Assembly (NCBI RefSeq): GCF_003369915.1
Contig: NC_046674.1
Span: forward strand, 15,996,001 to 16,060,000
Length of the DNA stretch: 64,000 nt
From: Drosophila miranda
Taxonomy: Eukaryota; Arthropoda; Insecta; Diptera; Drosophilidae
Direction of reading: 5' to 3'
Shown piece after piece: positions 48,331 through 60,018 of this stretch. Position numbers and translations under genes: made by a program. The first letter of the stretch is position 1, and each line of letters opens with the position of its first letter. The notes under the pieces are model-generated. The model was not told the DNA's origin. It was given only the letters and a program-made list of their open reading frames with translations, and ran no database searches.

Positions 48331-49649
48331 GTAAGTACAGCTTAAATAAATATATTTATATTTAAGTATCAACTCATCTAAAAAACTATCTGAATGTTGG
48401 ATCATAAAGTTTTTCATTATATTTTACGGTATTTTACCATTCTATCAATCTATCAATACAATTACAAATCTTCTCAATAACTTAAACATCCAAAAAATAT
48501 CCATGGAATGACCTGATTTTATTTGTTTCTTTCTTTTTTGTGGGCACTGAAATTTCCCTTTTTAATGAAGCCCCAAAGAAATGAAAACCAAAATAATTCT
48601 TTCAGTCAAAAATATGTCTATGCATTCATCTTCTTTGGTTCTCTTCTCCCTTGGTTGTATTGTCTTTTGGTATTTTCGGAGTGCTCTTCGCAGGCGCCAG
48701 AGAAAGTGAAACACGGATCGGACGGCCTACAAAAATTATATGCTATATTGGGTGAAATTTCTTAAGTGTTCCCCCAAAAAAAATGAATGCTGTGGCAGCT
48801 GAAGGGAGTGGAGGGGATGGGCAATCAGAAAGCGCACAAAATACACAGGAAAATAATGATAAGAAACGAAAGACGAAACGAAAAAAATCGAAACCAAAAA
48901 GAACATGGAATACATTCCATTTCTGTCCGTCTCTGTCTGTTGTCTTCATCTCTGCCTCTTTCTCTCTCCTCTCCCTTTGTAATTACATGCCGTAAAACCA
49001 AAATAAATACGCACAGATAAAAAAGATACACAGATGCAGATGCAGACACAGATACAAGCGGTTGGGCGGGCCCCAGCGTTGTCCTCTTCTTCTGCGCGGT
49101 CTGCCTGGCGAAATGCATTAAAATAAATGCCCGTACGGGATCGGTCCACGCATTCCCATGAGGAAACAACAATGCAATGCGCACAACCAGAACAACAATC
49201 AATAAACGTTGTTTAATCAAATGTAAATGTTTATACCGCAACCCAGAAAACTCCGATCCGATGCAGAAACGGAGAGAGTTTCACTTTTGTACCTCAATTA
49301 TAAGAGTAGAGTGTTTGTTCTGGCCAGAAACAGAAACCAAAAACCAAAAACCAGAATGGAACAGAAAACATTGTCTTCCATCTGACCCACATCGGGTTCG
49401 TTATCACTGATTTTTATTATCCATTTACTCGTACTCTTGTACCCGTGGTACTACAGTGTATTGAATGCGTACACATCTTTAGAGTCATGAATTTTGGGAT
49501 TTCTGTCATCTGAAAGTGACAGAGAAAATACTCGTTCTGAAATGAATGGGGAAATATGTTTACATATAAATGATATTTGTATCCTCAACTTCGATGCAAT
49601 TAATACCTCAATATCTGAAGCAACTCTTAACCAAAAGTTTCCATTGGTA

Positions 49650-49977
49650 CACCCAGAGAAATGGAAATGAAATGTGAATATTTAGCCTTGGATATATGCC
49701 AATAGATCTACTCCGAAAGTGAACATTCTAAAAAGAAAGTGGTTTTCACTTACATTTTGATATATGTATATATTGAAATATTTCAAATTTAAATATATTT
49801 CATGAAATATAATTTAATACATTATATATATCTTACAGTTTTTTATATTTAGATTATTAGATTTTTGTTTATATCAGAGTAAATTCTATTTAATTTCATT
49901 ATGTTTTTATTTCAAAACCGAATATTTCATTTCACTATAAGTGTGTTTCTTTTTGGCATACCATTTTTCTCTGAGTG
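49650..49977. mobile_element. TA-flanked MITE, 328 bp
   Basis: Ends are CACCCAGAGAAATGG and, reverse complemented, CACTCAGAGAAAAATGG, with TA on both sides (49648-49649, 49978-49979). The interior is very AT-rich and non-coding. Same family as 55983-56272. Confidence 0.75.
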
Positions 49978-50280
49978 TATGGATTCTTAAATCCCAAATG
50001 CCATTTCCTCTGCTTCTCCCTTTTCTGTGTCTGTTTCTGTCTCGATCAATAAATGATCAATGGCCCAAAGCCATTCGGTTTCGGGCAAAACTCATTTCAT
50101 TTTGTTTTCTGTCTCCGCTCTTGGTTTTTTTATTGTAGGTATGGGGCAAAGCAACAGCCTAAAAAAAACTACAGAATTCACCTGTAATAACGTCGCAGAA
50201 AAAGGTCCAAAGATGAAAAAGGCAGACAAAAACAAGAATACTGAGTAGAACAGAAACAGCAGCAGTTGAAGAAGACTGCC

Positions 50281-50300
50281 AGAGAGAAAGAGAGAGAGAA
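50281..50300 (+). repeat. GA-rich tract
   Basis: AGAGAGAAAGAGAGAGAGAA, close to the GAGAAAGAGA core of MSL recognition elements. Confidence 0.75.
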
Positions 50301-51049
50301 CGCGAACCCGAAATCAGAAAACCAGAAAACCAGATTTCCTACTAATTTAAATTCTTGGCATACAAAAAATATTCTAAAAAACAAAAAAAAAAACATGAAA
50401 AAAGAAAATAAAATGAGTTTCGTGTATTGATTAACGAAACGAAGCGAAAAATGTTTTTTATTGGCAAAATATTGGCAGAGGCAAGAGTTCCTCGTATATA
50501 GTACCGTACCTCTCCCTAAATGCTCCACTGATGGGTTTCCGGCGCTTCCTTTGCGCTGGCTTTGTCTCTGACGGATTGACATGTTGCTGTTTCTGTTTAG
50601 CGGCTAAAAGCAAATTTCTTCATGCTATGAAAAATAATACCAAAAAATTCTATACACAAAGAAGATATCCATATATACATATGTATATCCAGAAATCCAG
50701 AATTCACATTTCTTATAGAATTTCCTTTTCTTTTCGAGCACGTGTAAAGTTGTTTACTGAATCAAGCGGATCTATAGATACACACTCGTATGTATATTAT
50801 GGGATGGTGTCTATCGTATGTATTTGGCATTATGCTAATCAACTGAAGAAACAAATACGCTCCCCGCTCAACAAAAAATCATCATTAATTATGCATTTAC
50901 TCGTATGCGAGGCGTCTGACTGCTGGCTGTGACCACATTTGATATGAAAACCTCGATTCACATTTTCGAGAAACTGAAAGTTGGCCTAAAAACATAGTTA
51001 GGAATTGCCCCTGGGCCGGTCCGTGCATGTGTATCTATTAGATTGGGAT

Positions 51050-51067
51050 GGGGTTGGGGTTGGGGTT
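51050..51067 (+). repeat. (GGGGTT)3
   Basis: Three perfect GGGGTT units inside a G-rich stretch; potential G-quadruplex former. Confidence 0.85.
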
Positions 51068-51786
51068 GCCGTCGGAGTTGCGGTCTGGGTCGTGCCCATC
51101 GCTTCATCCAGATGTGATTTGTCAATTAAAAAAATAAGATCTGATAATAGAATATAATGGAACACGTGCTAGAGAGGTGAAGGAATATCCCCTGTTCCGT
51201 TTAACACATATCAAATAGGATTATAAGCACTCCCAAAGGTAAAAGTACAACAGGATATATCTTGGTTTTAAATTAAATTTTTAAGGAATTAAGAGCCGTC
51301 TGTCTATTGTATATTTTAACCGAAAGTCTGTTAAAGTTCTTACGCTTTCTCAGACCTCTTATGAAGACCCCATTCCGCAATGCCAGTCATGAATATATAT
51401 CACGCATTCTCTATGGACACGCCCTCACTTGAAACATATCTAGATTGGGGCCTGGGACTGGGACTTGGACTGTGACTGTGACTGGCAACAGTTTGAGAAC
51501 GATTAACAAACCACAAGAGTCGCACTTGACTTGCTTAAAGCTAAGATGACATACAAAAGAAGATCACTCAAAGGCAAGCCTAGAGTAGCTGGAAGGCACA
51601 GCCAGAGCTAGAGACAGAAGTGCCAGAAATCTCCGAGAGGAAGGCGATGCGATTCATGCATGGATCATCAGCATCATCAACGGGGGCCGTACAATTACCG
51701 CACTGTAACTACTACGCAGCATCCGCAATAACAAAATGTAAACGAGCTGCGTGCAAAATCGAACAAAAACCGAGGCATTTCTCTAT

Positions 51787-51812
51787 AGATACAGATACAG
51801 ATACAGATACAC
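51787..51812 (+). repeat. (AGATAC)n hexamer repeat
   Basis: About four AGATAC units. Confidence 0.9.
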
Positions 51813-52130
51813 AGCGCTCTCACACATGTATACAGACAAAAAGCGAGTCTCCAGCTTGACAGGCCCCATGGTATGGTCTGGTCCCCCTTCATCTCTGCTC
51901 CTCCTCTCCACTGAGCGACTACTCATCTGGAAGCTTGTTTTGTGCTGCGCTGCGCGTCTTTAGCAAGTGATTTCAATTTAATTGACAGTCCTTGAACTTG
52001 ACTTAAGCGCAACGCATAACACAAACAGCAATAACAATAAAAGCAGCCACAGAACAGCCTCTCCTCCACTCTCGATTCTCGATTCTCTATGTTCTTGGTT
52101 CTCCATTACCGTAGAAGTAGAACTCCTCTC

Positions 52131-52163
52131 GACTGAGACTGAGACTGATACTGAGACTGAGAC
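52131..52163 (+). repeat. (GACTGA)n hexamer repeat
   Basis: Five to six GACTGA units with one GATACT variant. Confidence 0.85.
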
Positions 52164-53410
52164 AAGAATTGTTGTATTTCCTCTTTCTGGTCTGTTCTTA
52201 ATAAATTTGTATGTATTTATGAAATGCTTTGAATGATTTATGTGTAAAATATATTATGCAATTGTAATATATTATTAACTTACATATTTGTTCATTAAAG
52301 AAATTTAAAAAACTTCTAAGAAATATTGTTGAAGAACAATAGAGTATTCACCAAGAATGGATTAGCTAAAATTGTATCGGGTGTAGACCGAATCAAAATC
52401 TTTCCCATCCCATCGATCCCGAAAGAGCTCGTCTTAGCCAGATACTTCTCACTGCTCCGGCTCCCCTCATGGGCCATTTTCTTCTCCGTCTTTCTTCTTC
52501 CTTTGTTGACAAACTTGGAGAGCAGAGACCACACAATAAACGGGCCAAAAGCAGCGGCAGAAGCGTCTCCGTTTCTGGCCCATTCGTGATTTTATTGCTC
52601 TTTTCGTCTTCATACAATATTTTTTTTTGGCAAATAAATCTTTTTTAAAACAGCCAGAGAAGAACAGAGAGGGAGAGATATCTCTATATATCATATATGT
52701 ATATATATATATAATATTGTATACGGGAGGTACGTACATATATGTGAACGCATTTGTCTATATATTAACGTATCATCGCCGCATATATAATTTATTTTGA
52801 AAGCGTGCGTACGCCACGCATTTTTTTCGCTGTCTGTCTGTCTTCGAACCTAGACAAATGGCTGCCCCACAAGACCAGAATACATATGTACATACAGCAA
52901 ATATATAAGTAAATATGTATGTATGTACATATGCTATATAGGCTTTCATTCAGCGCCACCATCGTACCACTCTCAATGAATTTTGATATTAATTGTTTGG
53001 AGGGGGACCATAAAAAACATCAAATCCAAATGTGAAATGGTCGTTTCAGCACCGCCGACCCCTCCGCCCACTAGATTCTCGGCTAGATCTATAAAAATGT
53101 ACCATTATGACTCGACAACTTCTCAGACATCGACACGTGTATTGTATCTTGTGTTTGTATCTTTTCTCTCTTTTCAAGCCTTTCTAGCCTTTTGGCTTGC
53201 TTTGGTTTGGTTTTCTATTTCACATTGTGTATACGCCCCGAGGGCCTGGCAGCGATACCAGATAAATAGCCAGCAGGTGACAAAAGATGTAAATGCATAA
53301 CTTGATATTCAATAGATAACGCCGCACAGACCAGGTAAATGAAATCTAAATCGAATGGAGGAGACCTAAGCGACGGCACATGCAAACAACTTTCACCTGC
53401 AAATGATCTA

Positions 53411-53470
53411 CACCCGGAGAAAAAACAGCCCTGAAATTTGTAATGCTTACACTTGGATTTAAAAATGCAT
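53411..53470. mobile_element. Fragment or end of the TA-flanked MITE family
   Basis: After TA, CACCCGGAGAAAAAACAG and a following TTACACTT block align with the reverse complement of the element at 32382-32462. The right end is not defined. Confidence 0.4.
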
Positions 53471-54643
53471 ACCTTTGCACTACGCTTGTATTTGAAACCC
53501 GAAAATTTCATTTAAATGTGCGTGTGTTGTTTTTGTGAGTGTATGTATGGACTGGGAAACATACAGACAGAAAGACTTTCGCATTGAGATCGCTTGCCGA
53601 GGGCACCAGTACGCACACATATAATTACAGCACTCGAAATTGTGATTAGAAATCAGTTCTCGTCGAAAGAATTGAGAGACAAACTGTATGCTATACACAT
53701 ACATATGTATATAGTATATCACCATTTACTTTCACAATCATCAAAATTCAAGTTCATGGCAAGCCGTTCAGCATTTGGCAAAGGTTTTTTCTTTTTCTAC
53801 TTCGGGCTTGGTTCCGATTAGGCATTCATTTATGCCACCCGAACTACTAATCAATGACGCTGTGGTCGCTATCTCCAGGGCCGATAACTGACGCGGCAAG
53901 AAAGCTATAGAAAAATGTTTCAAAGAATTGTGCGTGTGGGTTGGCACCGAGACCAGGAGCCCGGGGAGACGATACGCACGGGAAAACTAAAATCTTATTT
54001 TGATTTCTTTCGTTTCTGTGTCAACGAACTCATTTGAACTAAATTCTACTTAATGATTTTACAGAGTCGTTGTTGCCTTCTTGATAGTTTCTTGTGCGTG
54101 TGTGTGTTGTGTTTTTATAGAGCTCTCTTTTGGCGTTATCTAAAAGCTTGTTGCGTAGGCCGATTCGAATGCGTTTAGAAAAGAAAAGTTATTATGGACA
54201 GGGCGCGCCCTCTTTTCAGCTGATTAGAAGCAGGTTGTCCGGAGAAAAATTTTAATAAATTAACTAACAAAGAGACTCCATAACCCTTGAAGGATCATCA
54301 TGATGCTATGGCTCATTTCAATAGCATGGAAGAAAGACCTCGCAACATGGGAATTATTCTTTAAACAGTCATAAATTCGTCTGTTACTTGTTCTCTAAAA
54401 TCCCGAGCAGTGTCTTCCTTTGTGCTTGGAGTCCTGTCTTCATCCTAAAACCTAAACATATGTAAATCCAAAGGTATCCTCAATGGTTCCCCAAATTCTT
54501 CTGCTTATGACTTCACCTGCCATCCGACTATGTTCATGTCGCCATATAGTCTGAAAAACAAAGCATATATAAATGTATGTGGTAGAGATAAGGAACCCCG
54601 TATTGGGGATGCACCTTTCGAAAAAAAAACCACCCTCGGGGGC

Positions 54644-54763
54644 AGATAAGAGAAAATGTCATCTCAAAATAGGATTCCCCGCTTCGAGGTAAATCCCATG
54701 TTCAATTCTCTTGTTACAATTCTCCTATAAAAGCTGCAACCGATCCCTAGATCGACATCAGTT
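54644..54763 (+). promoter_or_regulatory. Immune-type promoter: GATA, kappaB, TATA, Inr
   Basis: AGATAAGA (54644-54651) is a GATA-factor site. AGGATTCCCC (54671-54680) is, on the minus strand, GGGGAATCCT, a perfect GGGRNNYYYY kappaB site. TATAAAAG is at 54726-54733, with an initiator-like TCAGTT at 54758-54763 about 33 bases on. A GATA site close to a kappaB site is the hallmark of fat-body antimicrobial-peptide genes driven by Relish/Dif. Confidence 0.8.
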
Positions 54764-54788
54764 GTATTCTACCATCTCACAAGCCAAG

Positions 54789-55118
54789 ATGTCTTCCAAC
54801 AAGTGCACCCTCGTGGCCGTCCTCGCCTGCTGTCTCCTGGCTCTGGTGTCTGCCTTTCCCCAGCCGGATCCGGAGGAGTACTACGGAGGAGATCTGTCCC
54901 TGGTTCGCCACGTACGCTCTCCCGAAGGCGGTTCTGTGGTTGTGGAGGCCAGCAAGGATCCGCAGAGAGGCCGCGAGGCCAGCGTGCAGTACAACCAAAA
55001 TCTGTATTCCAGCCGCGATGGGCGTGGCACTGTCGATGCCTATGCCCAGGCAAGCCGCAATTTCGATTACAATCGCAACGACTACGGCGGCGGCATTCAA
55101 GCCTCCTGGAAATTCTAA
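54789..55118 (+). CDS. edin: Secreted attacin-like immune peptide, probably edin
   Basis: Single-exon gene for a 109-residue precursor. The start at 54789 (MSSNKCTLVAVLACCLLALV) is chosen over an in-frame upstream ATG at 54711 because that one lies before the TATA box. The signal peptide ends about A22, followed by an acidic propeptide starting FPQPDPEEYY. A furin-type RHVR site (40-43) would release a mature 66-residue Gly/Asn/Arg-rich peptide ending GGGIQASWKF, like the C-terminal domain of attacins. D. melanogaster edin (elevated during infection) matches in size, design and, as I recall, chromosomal neighbourhood. A short attacin- or diptericin-family member is the alternative. The upstream GATA and kappaB sites imply induction through Imd/Toll. 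Poly(A) signal at 55160. Confidence 0.82.
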   Translation: MSSNKCTLVAVLACCLLALVSAFPQPDPEEYYGGDLSLVRHVRSPEGGSVVVEASKDPQRGREASVQYNQNLYSSRDGRGTVDAYAQASRNFDYNRNDYGGGIQASWKF

Positions 55119-55159
55119 GGAGTAACGGAGATATAGTACTGGATGGAATGATCTAAATG

Positions 55160-55165
55160 AATAAA
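55160..55165 (+). terminator. Poly(A) signal of the immune peptide gene
   Basis: AATAAA 42 bases after the stop codon. Confidence 0.8.
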
Positions 55166-55611
55166 GACAAAATATATTACATTAAAGAACACTTATAACA
55201 ACAGATGGTTCACAGATCTCTCTGAAGAAAAACTGTTTCCAAAGCACAAGCATGGGCTTCTATGTCATTTCTGTTTGTAGGGTCCCAAGCGCCAACTCAA
55301 CTGAAAAGACCTCAAAATGAGGGAGCAGCAACGGGGAAAAGCAGTTGATAGAGCCGAACTATGGGCTACCCTTCATACGCATTACCCACATATTGTTCCA
55401 CTGCAGTACCCCTTCTTCCGTTGTAAAGTGGCTGAGACAACAGATGTACCGCTTCCTCGAGGGTAAGCAAAGAAGTACTAAAAACTCACGAGTCGTCGTC
55501 GCCTGAGGGGTCAATGCACTTCCCTTCCCATCGACTTCCCCCGCCCCCTCTCCCACACTGCTGGCGTCGTTGTGTAACCAATAAAAATTGATTCTGTTGC
55601 GTGCGGGGGGA

Positions 55612-55614
<3 letters not shown>

Positions 55615-55646
<32 letters not shown>

Positions 55647-55651
55647 AGAGA
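55615..55651 (+). repeat. (AC)n(AG)n compound microsatellite
   Basis: AC run 55615-55643 continuing into GA repeats. Confidence 0.95.
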
Positions 55652-55982
55652 GTGAGAGGGAGACTGGGAGAAAGAGGGAGACAAACACTATAAGAAAGTC
55701 ATTCAAGGGTCCGCCTGTCCGCTGCTTCTGCCACTGTTGCTGCTTCTTTCCTGCTGCTGCTGCTGCTGCTGCAATTGGGGTTGGCGCTGGCTTTTGCTGC
55801 ATTTTATCGCTTCTTTTTTATCTACTTAGAAGTGTCTGTGTGTGTTTGTGTGTGTGAGACAGTGTGGGTGGGTGTGTATGCTGCTGCTGCTGCGTTGCAT
55901 GACTAACTGTAATTACTTTCGCTTTCCGTTCGACCAGCTGGCAAATCAATAAAAATACCCAACGCGAGTACAGAATGTAGTA

Positions 55983-56272
55983 CACTGAACAAAATGGGGG
56001 ATGGATAATCGTTGAACCATTAAGATTCATTAGGAATTAATTTTCGTTTAATTGGAACTTTAAAATATATTTAAATTATTAAAGTATACTATTCTTTATT
56101 TGATTCTTGATTTATCACACTTAAATAAACAAATTAAATGTATTTGGTGCGAAAGAACTTTTTTATAAAAGACTTTTTAGCACAAATCTCCTTATGTTCG
56201 CATTTAAGACAGAATAAGTATTTAATTAAAAAATTGGCGTGCTATTTTGAATGTGCCATTTTTCGCCGAGTG
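55983..56272. mobile_element. TA-flanked MITE, 290 bp
   Basis: Ends CACTGAACAAAATGG and, reverse complemented, CACTCGGCGAAAAATGG, with TA on both sides (55981-55982, 56273-56274). AT-rich and non-coding. Related to 49650-49977. Confidence 0.75.
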
Positions 56273-56539
56273 TAGATTTAACAAGGGAAGCTTTTCTTTA
56301 GGTGTACACGAAATACTGGTATTTGACCCGCTTGCACTTTTTGGGGATCTCCTTAAAGTTTTTTGTTCGGGAAAGCGACAACAAAGGCATCGTTAATGAA
56401 AACCCACGAAAAGGAAAACGAAAATAAAATAAAAAGCACTGCATACGAAAATGACTTTCCATTTTCATTTAACAATAAGCAATCAATTGCAAGTTCATGG
56501 CACGGCTAACGATCTATTAGAAGAAAGTAAAAACAACTA

Positions 56540-56655
56540 ACGAAAGGAGAGAGACAGAGAGAAGTAGAGAAGCAGAGGGGAGGGAGCACCGAAAGGAAGC
56601 AGAAACAAAAGAGACAAGGCTGAGACGCCTACACTGAGACACGCCGCTCCACGAG
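56540..56655 (+). other. Candidate 5' UTR exon with donor
   Basis: Purine-rich leader-like DNA ending ACGAG|GTGAGT (donor at 56656). The left edge is not defined. A second strong donor, GGCAA|GTAAGT, follows at 57006, after an open frame starting MKVKCIAKMAV at 56885 that would exit in phase 1. Confidence 0.3.
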
Positions 56656-56691
56656 GTGAGTGCAGCTGTCAGCTGTTGTGAGCGAGAGAGA

Positions 56692-56738
56692 TGGAGAGCT
56701 GGAGAGCTGGAGAGCTGAAGAGCTGGAGAACTGGAGAG
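56692..56738 (+). repeat. (GGAGAGCT)n octamer repeat
   Basis: About five to six imperfect GGAGAGCT units. Confidence 0.85.
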
Positions 56739-57031
56739 GGATAGAGCGGTGGGAAAACTGCAGCAGATGCAGACGCCGCGCGACTCGACTCAACTCCCAA
56801 CTGGTTTTTCATTTTGACTCGGAAAAACCACACATTGGCATTGCCCCGTTGCCATTTTTAGTGGCAAAAACTGACTGCATCATAATGAAAGTGAAATGCA
56901 TTGCAAAGATGGCAGTTACCAGATGCAGCACGGACAGAGCGACAGAGAGAGAAAGAAAGAAAGAAAGGGAGAGGCAGAGGCAGAGGGAGAGCCAGAGAGT
57001 GGCAAGTAAGTCAAGTGCAGCAGCATCAACT

Positions 57032-57080
57032 GCAGCAGCAGCAGTAGCAGTAGCAGTAGCAGCAGCAGCAGCAGCAGCAG
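57032..57080 (+). repeat. (CAG)n/(TAGCAG)n repeat
   Basis: CAG triplets interrupted by TAG triplets. It lies in non-coding DNA after the donor at 57006. Confidence 0.9.
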
Positions 57081-57161
57081 TTGTTGCAACATGAAGTGCA
57101 GCCGCCATAAACGAGCTGCAAAACATGGATTGGAATGTGCGCACGCGTCACCGACAACTCC

Positions 57162-57202
57162 ATCGCGTCGCATCGCATCGCATCGTATCGCATCGCATCG
57201 CC
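57162..57202 (+). repeat. (CATCG)n pentamer repeat
   Basis: Eight imperfect CATCG units. Confidence 0.9.
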
Positions 57203-58750
57203 AACTCGTCTTCCGGCCCGTGGCGCCTGCTGCTCACTTATTTGGCTTATTGAGTTAATTGGCTACATGCGAGAAAGAGGGTTAAGCAAGCACAAGTGGC
57301 TAAATTATGTCAACAGTAGCATGTACAACGCATACCACACCTACATATATATGTATGTACATATGTACGTACGTACAATACATAACGCATACACGCGCAC
57401 AAATGCGTACCACCCCTCCATCTGCAGGCCAGTCCGTCCAGTGTTCAATGTCAGATCAGCAGCCCCGAAGGTCATTGTCGGTTGCAGCGATCGCATGCCT
57501 TTCCTCTCGGATGTTTATCTGCCTCCGACAGCATGGATACACATGTATGTATGTACTTATGTACATATGTATGTATGTATGTCTGGAGTTCTGGATCATT
57601 GTAATTGATTCCAATAACATGAACAGCTCTCGACCATTAAGGCTTGGCATGCCCTTTGCATTTGCGGTAGGGCCGTGCCATTCGTACAATCAAGAGGATC
57701 GGATCTCTGAGTCATGCTCCATTTTTTCTTTGAGGGTAGCTTTCACAGAGTTGCCAGATCTCCAGTAGTCTCTTCAGGCAACGCAGGGGAATTCCCCCAA
57801 AGATGAATTCAGACAGACTCGTAAACTTTTACAGAGTTCCCATAGATGATAAAGCCTGCATCCTTGTGTGTTATCTTCATAATATTTGTATAATTTATGC
57901 ACCGCAGTGGGTTTCCCCAACTGCAGTTTCTCTTGCCTTGCATATTTGATGCGCCTGCTCTCGGCTCAATCAAGTCATAATAAATTAACCTCTATTTGTA
58001 AGCCAAGTGAATAATGCAAACAGCTAACAGACAGCCGAACACAATGCAACATCAATTCACTCTTCTTTTTTATTGTTTTTTTGGTTACATTTCACTGATT
58101 TTGAAAGTGAACGCTGGTCCAGGCGGTGGCGGCAGGCGGAATCACGACTTTGTGGGCAGAGCCTCTCTCTCTCTCCCTCTCTCTCCCTCTCGCTCGCTCT
58201 CTGCACGTCTGTTACTCTCACTTGCAGTACAGTAACAGTTGCTAAAATATCCACCCATTAAGCAGATTATTAATATTGCCACCATTACGGAGCTTTCCCT
58301 GTACCTTTTTTTGGTTAGTTAAAGAATTCTGGAAGCTGATCCTCTGTTACTTAAGCTGTCCCTCCCCGCATTCTCTCTTCTTCTGTTTAATTCTTCTGAA
58401 GGATACAGGTTCTGTTGATGCTATTAAGATGTCCTCTACTGTTGGTTTTATCTCTCTGTTACTGCCACTGTTACGACTGCCCCATGCCACCGTTGCTGCT
58501 GTTGCTGCTGTTGCTGCTGCGTGGGTGAAATCCAAACAGACATAAATTTGGCGTCGTGTAGCTGCCGTTTTTACTTACTTTTCCATCGCGAGAGCAAATG
58601 AAGCGAAACGTGGGTTACGGTTTTACTTTATTTTTCGGCTTGTACATCCACATCCACTGCTCTACGAGTACATGTACGATATGTACATCCACAGCTGCTG
58701 CATATCTTTTTGAGTTACATATTTGCCACGTCTCTGTGGGGCCGGATAGA

Positions 58751-58790
58751 CAGCGACAGCGACAGCGACGCGCCGCGACGCGACGCGACG
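58751..58790 (+). repeat. (CAGCGA)n/(CGCGA)n repeat
   Basis: CAGCGA hexamers followed by CGCGA pentamers; an island of CpG-rich repeat in AT-rich surroundings. Confidence 0.85.
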
Positions 58791-59961
58791 ATGTGAACGT
58801 CGGCTGCGTAGGCAGGCAGGCCTCTCTGTGCATCAGGTTGACCCAGTTTTCGCTTTCTGTCTTCGTTTTGGCTATCTTTTTTTTGTGAAAATTATACGAT
58901 ATGCAACTCTAAGTAGACTTGTTTCATGTTTGTCCGTTAATTTATGGCACTCACTGTGCCGGGCAGCCTCCCAGCCTCCCCCTGTGGCAGCTCTCAATCA
59001 ATTTAGCACACATTTTCCCGGGCCTGGACCCATCAGTCAGTCGTACGTGCAATATGTTCCATCTCATTTATTCAATTAAATACCACGTAACTCTGTGGCC
59101 ACACAATGCAATCCATCGCAATTCCTACTAAACTAGTTTTTTAACATCCATTCTTTCCATCTCCTTTCGCTGTTCAACAGAACGATCCGCAGATACAATG
59201 TTGCAGATTCTACTTTGCAAATGCACTAATTTGAGATACAATGTCGAAAGGTATTCTTAAAGTAAAGCCTCACATTTGACTACATTTATGATGATTACTT
59301 GAGTGTTTGTTGGACTACAGCGGGGCGTATACGTGATGTGAGTGTAGGTAGGGTAGGGTGTGTACACGTAATACTATAAGTCTGACAAGTGCTGATGAAT
59401 GGGCAAAGTGGTACAGGTAACAGAAGTGGAGGATGCCAACCAGCTGAATGATAAAAACAGTGAAGTAATAAGTTTTATATTTCATCTCCCTAGATGAAGA
59501 ATGGCTTTTTAAACATTAAAAATACAGCTCATAAGAACAGCTTCTACAAGGGCATATGTACATACATACATACATACATATGTATGCACAGATGTATATA
59601 AATCCTATATGTAAATAAGAGTGCGTCAAATGGTTAGACCCCTCTCCCTCATGGCTCTTTCCTTTCACTCAAGCGAACTCATTAAATAATTCACACACAA
59701 ATGAGAGCCAAAACAGACGCCCCCGACCAGCACAATTGCGCATATTTAAATACCACCCCCCAATGGTTCGCTAAATAGCAAACATGTTGCGCTTTATGAT
59801 ACTATTTGCATTTTGCAACAACTACAACAGCCACAGACAAAATTACAACAAATTGGAATTGGCCGTTGCAATGTGGGTTGGTCGCATGCCACACATACAC
59901 ACACACATGGCAAGGTAGAGGAGAGGAGAGCAGCCATAACAACAGGCAGAAAAGTCAATGC

Positions 59962-59968
<7 letters not shown>

Positions 59969-59998
<30 letters not shown>

Positions 59999-60018
59999 CC
60001 ACACATACACACACACAC
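59969..60018 (+). repeat. (CA)n microsatellite
   Basis: AC run 59969-59997, short interruption, second CA run to 60018. Confidence 0.95.

Larger units (their letters stand above)
45777..54600. other. Intron-like region with leader-type exon candidates
   Basis: No full gene seen. Purine-rich stretches at about 46700-47030 and 47130-47240 resemble Drosophila 5' leaders. AT-rich MITEs and microsatellites fill much of the rest. Confidence 0.5.

Noticed and set aside
57135..57768. Frames of about 150 codons at 57 kb
   Set aside because: Translations of CATCG and GTATGTACAT repeats (Tyr/Met/Val/Cys runs), not protein-like.
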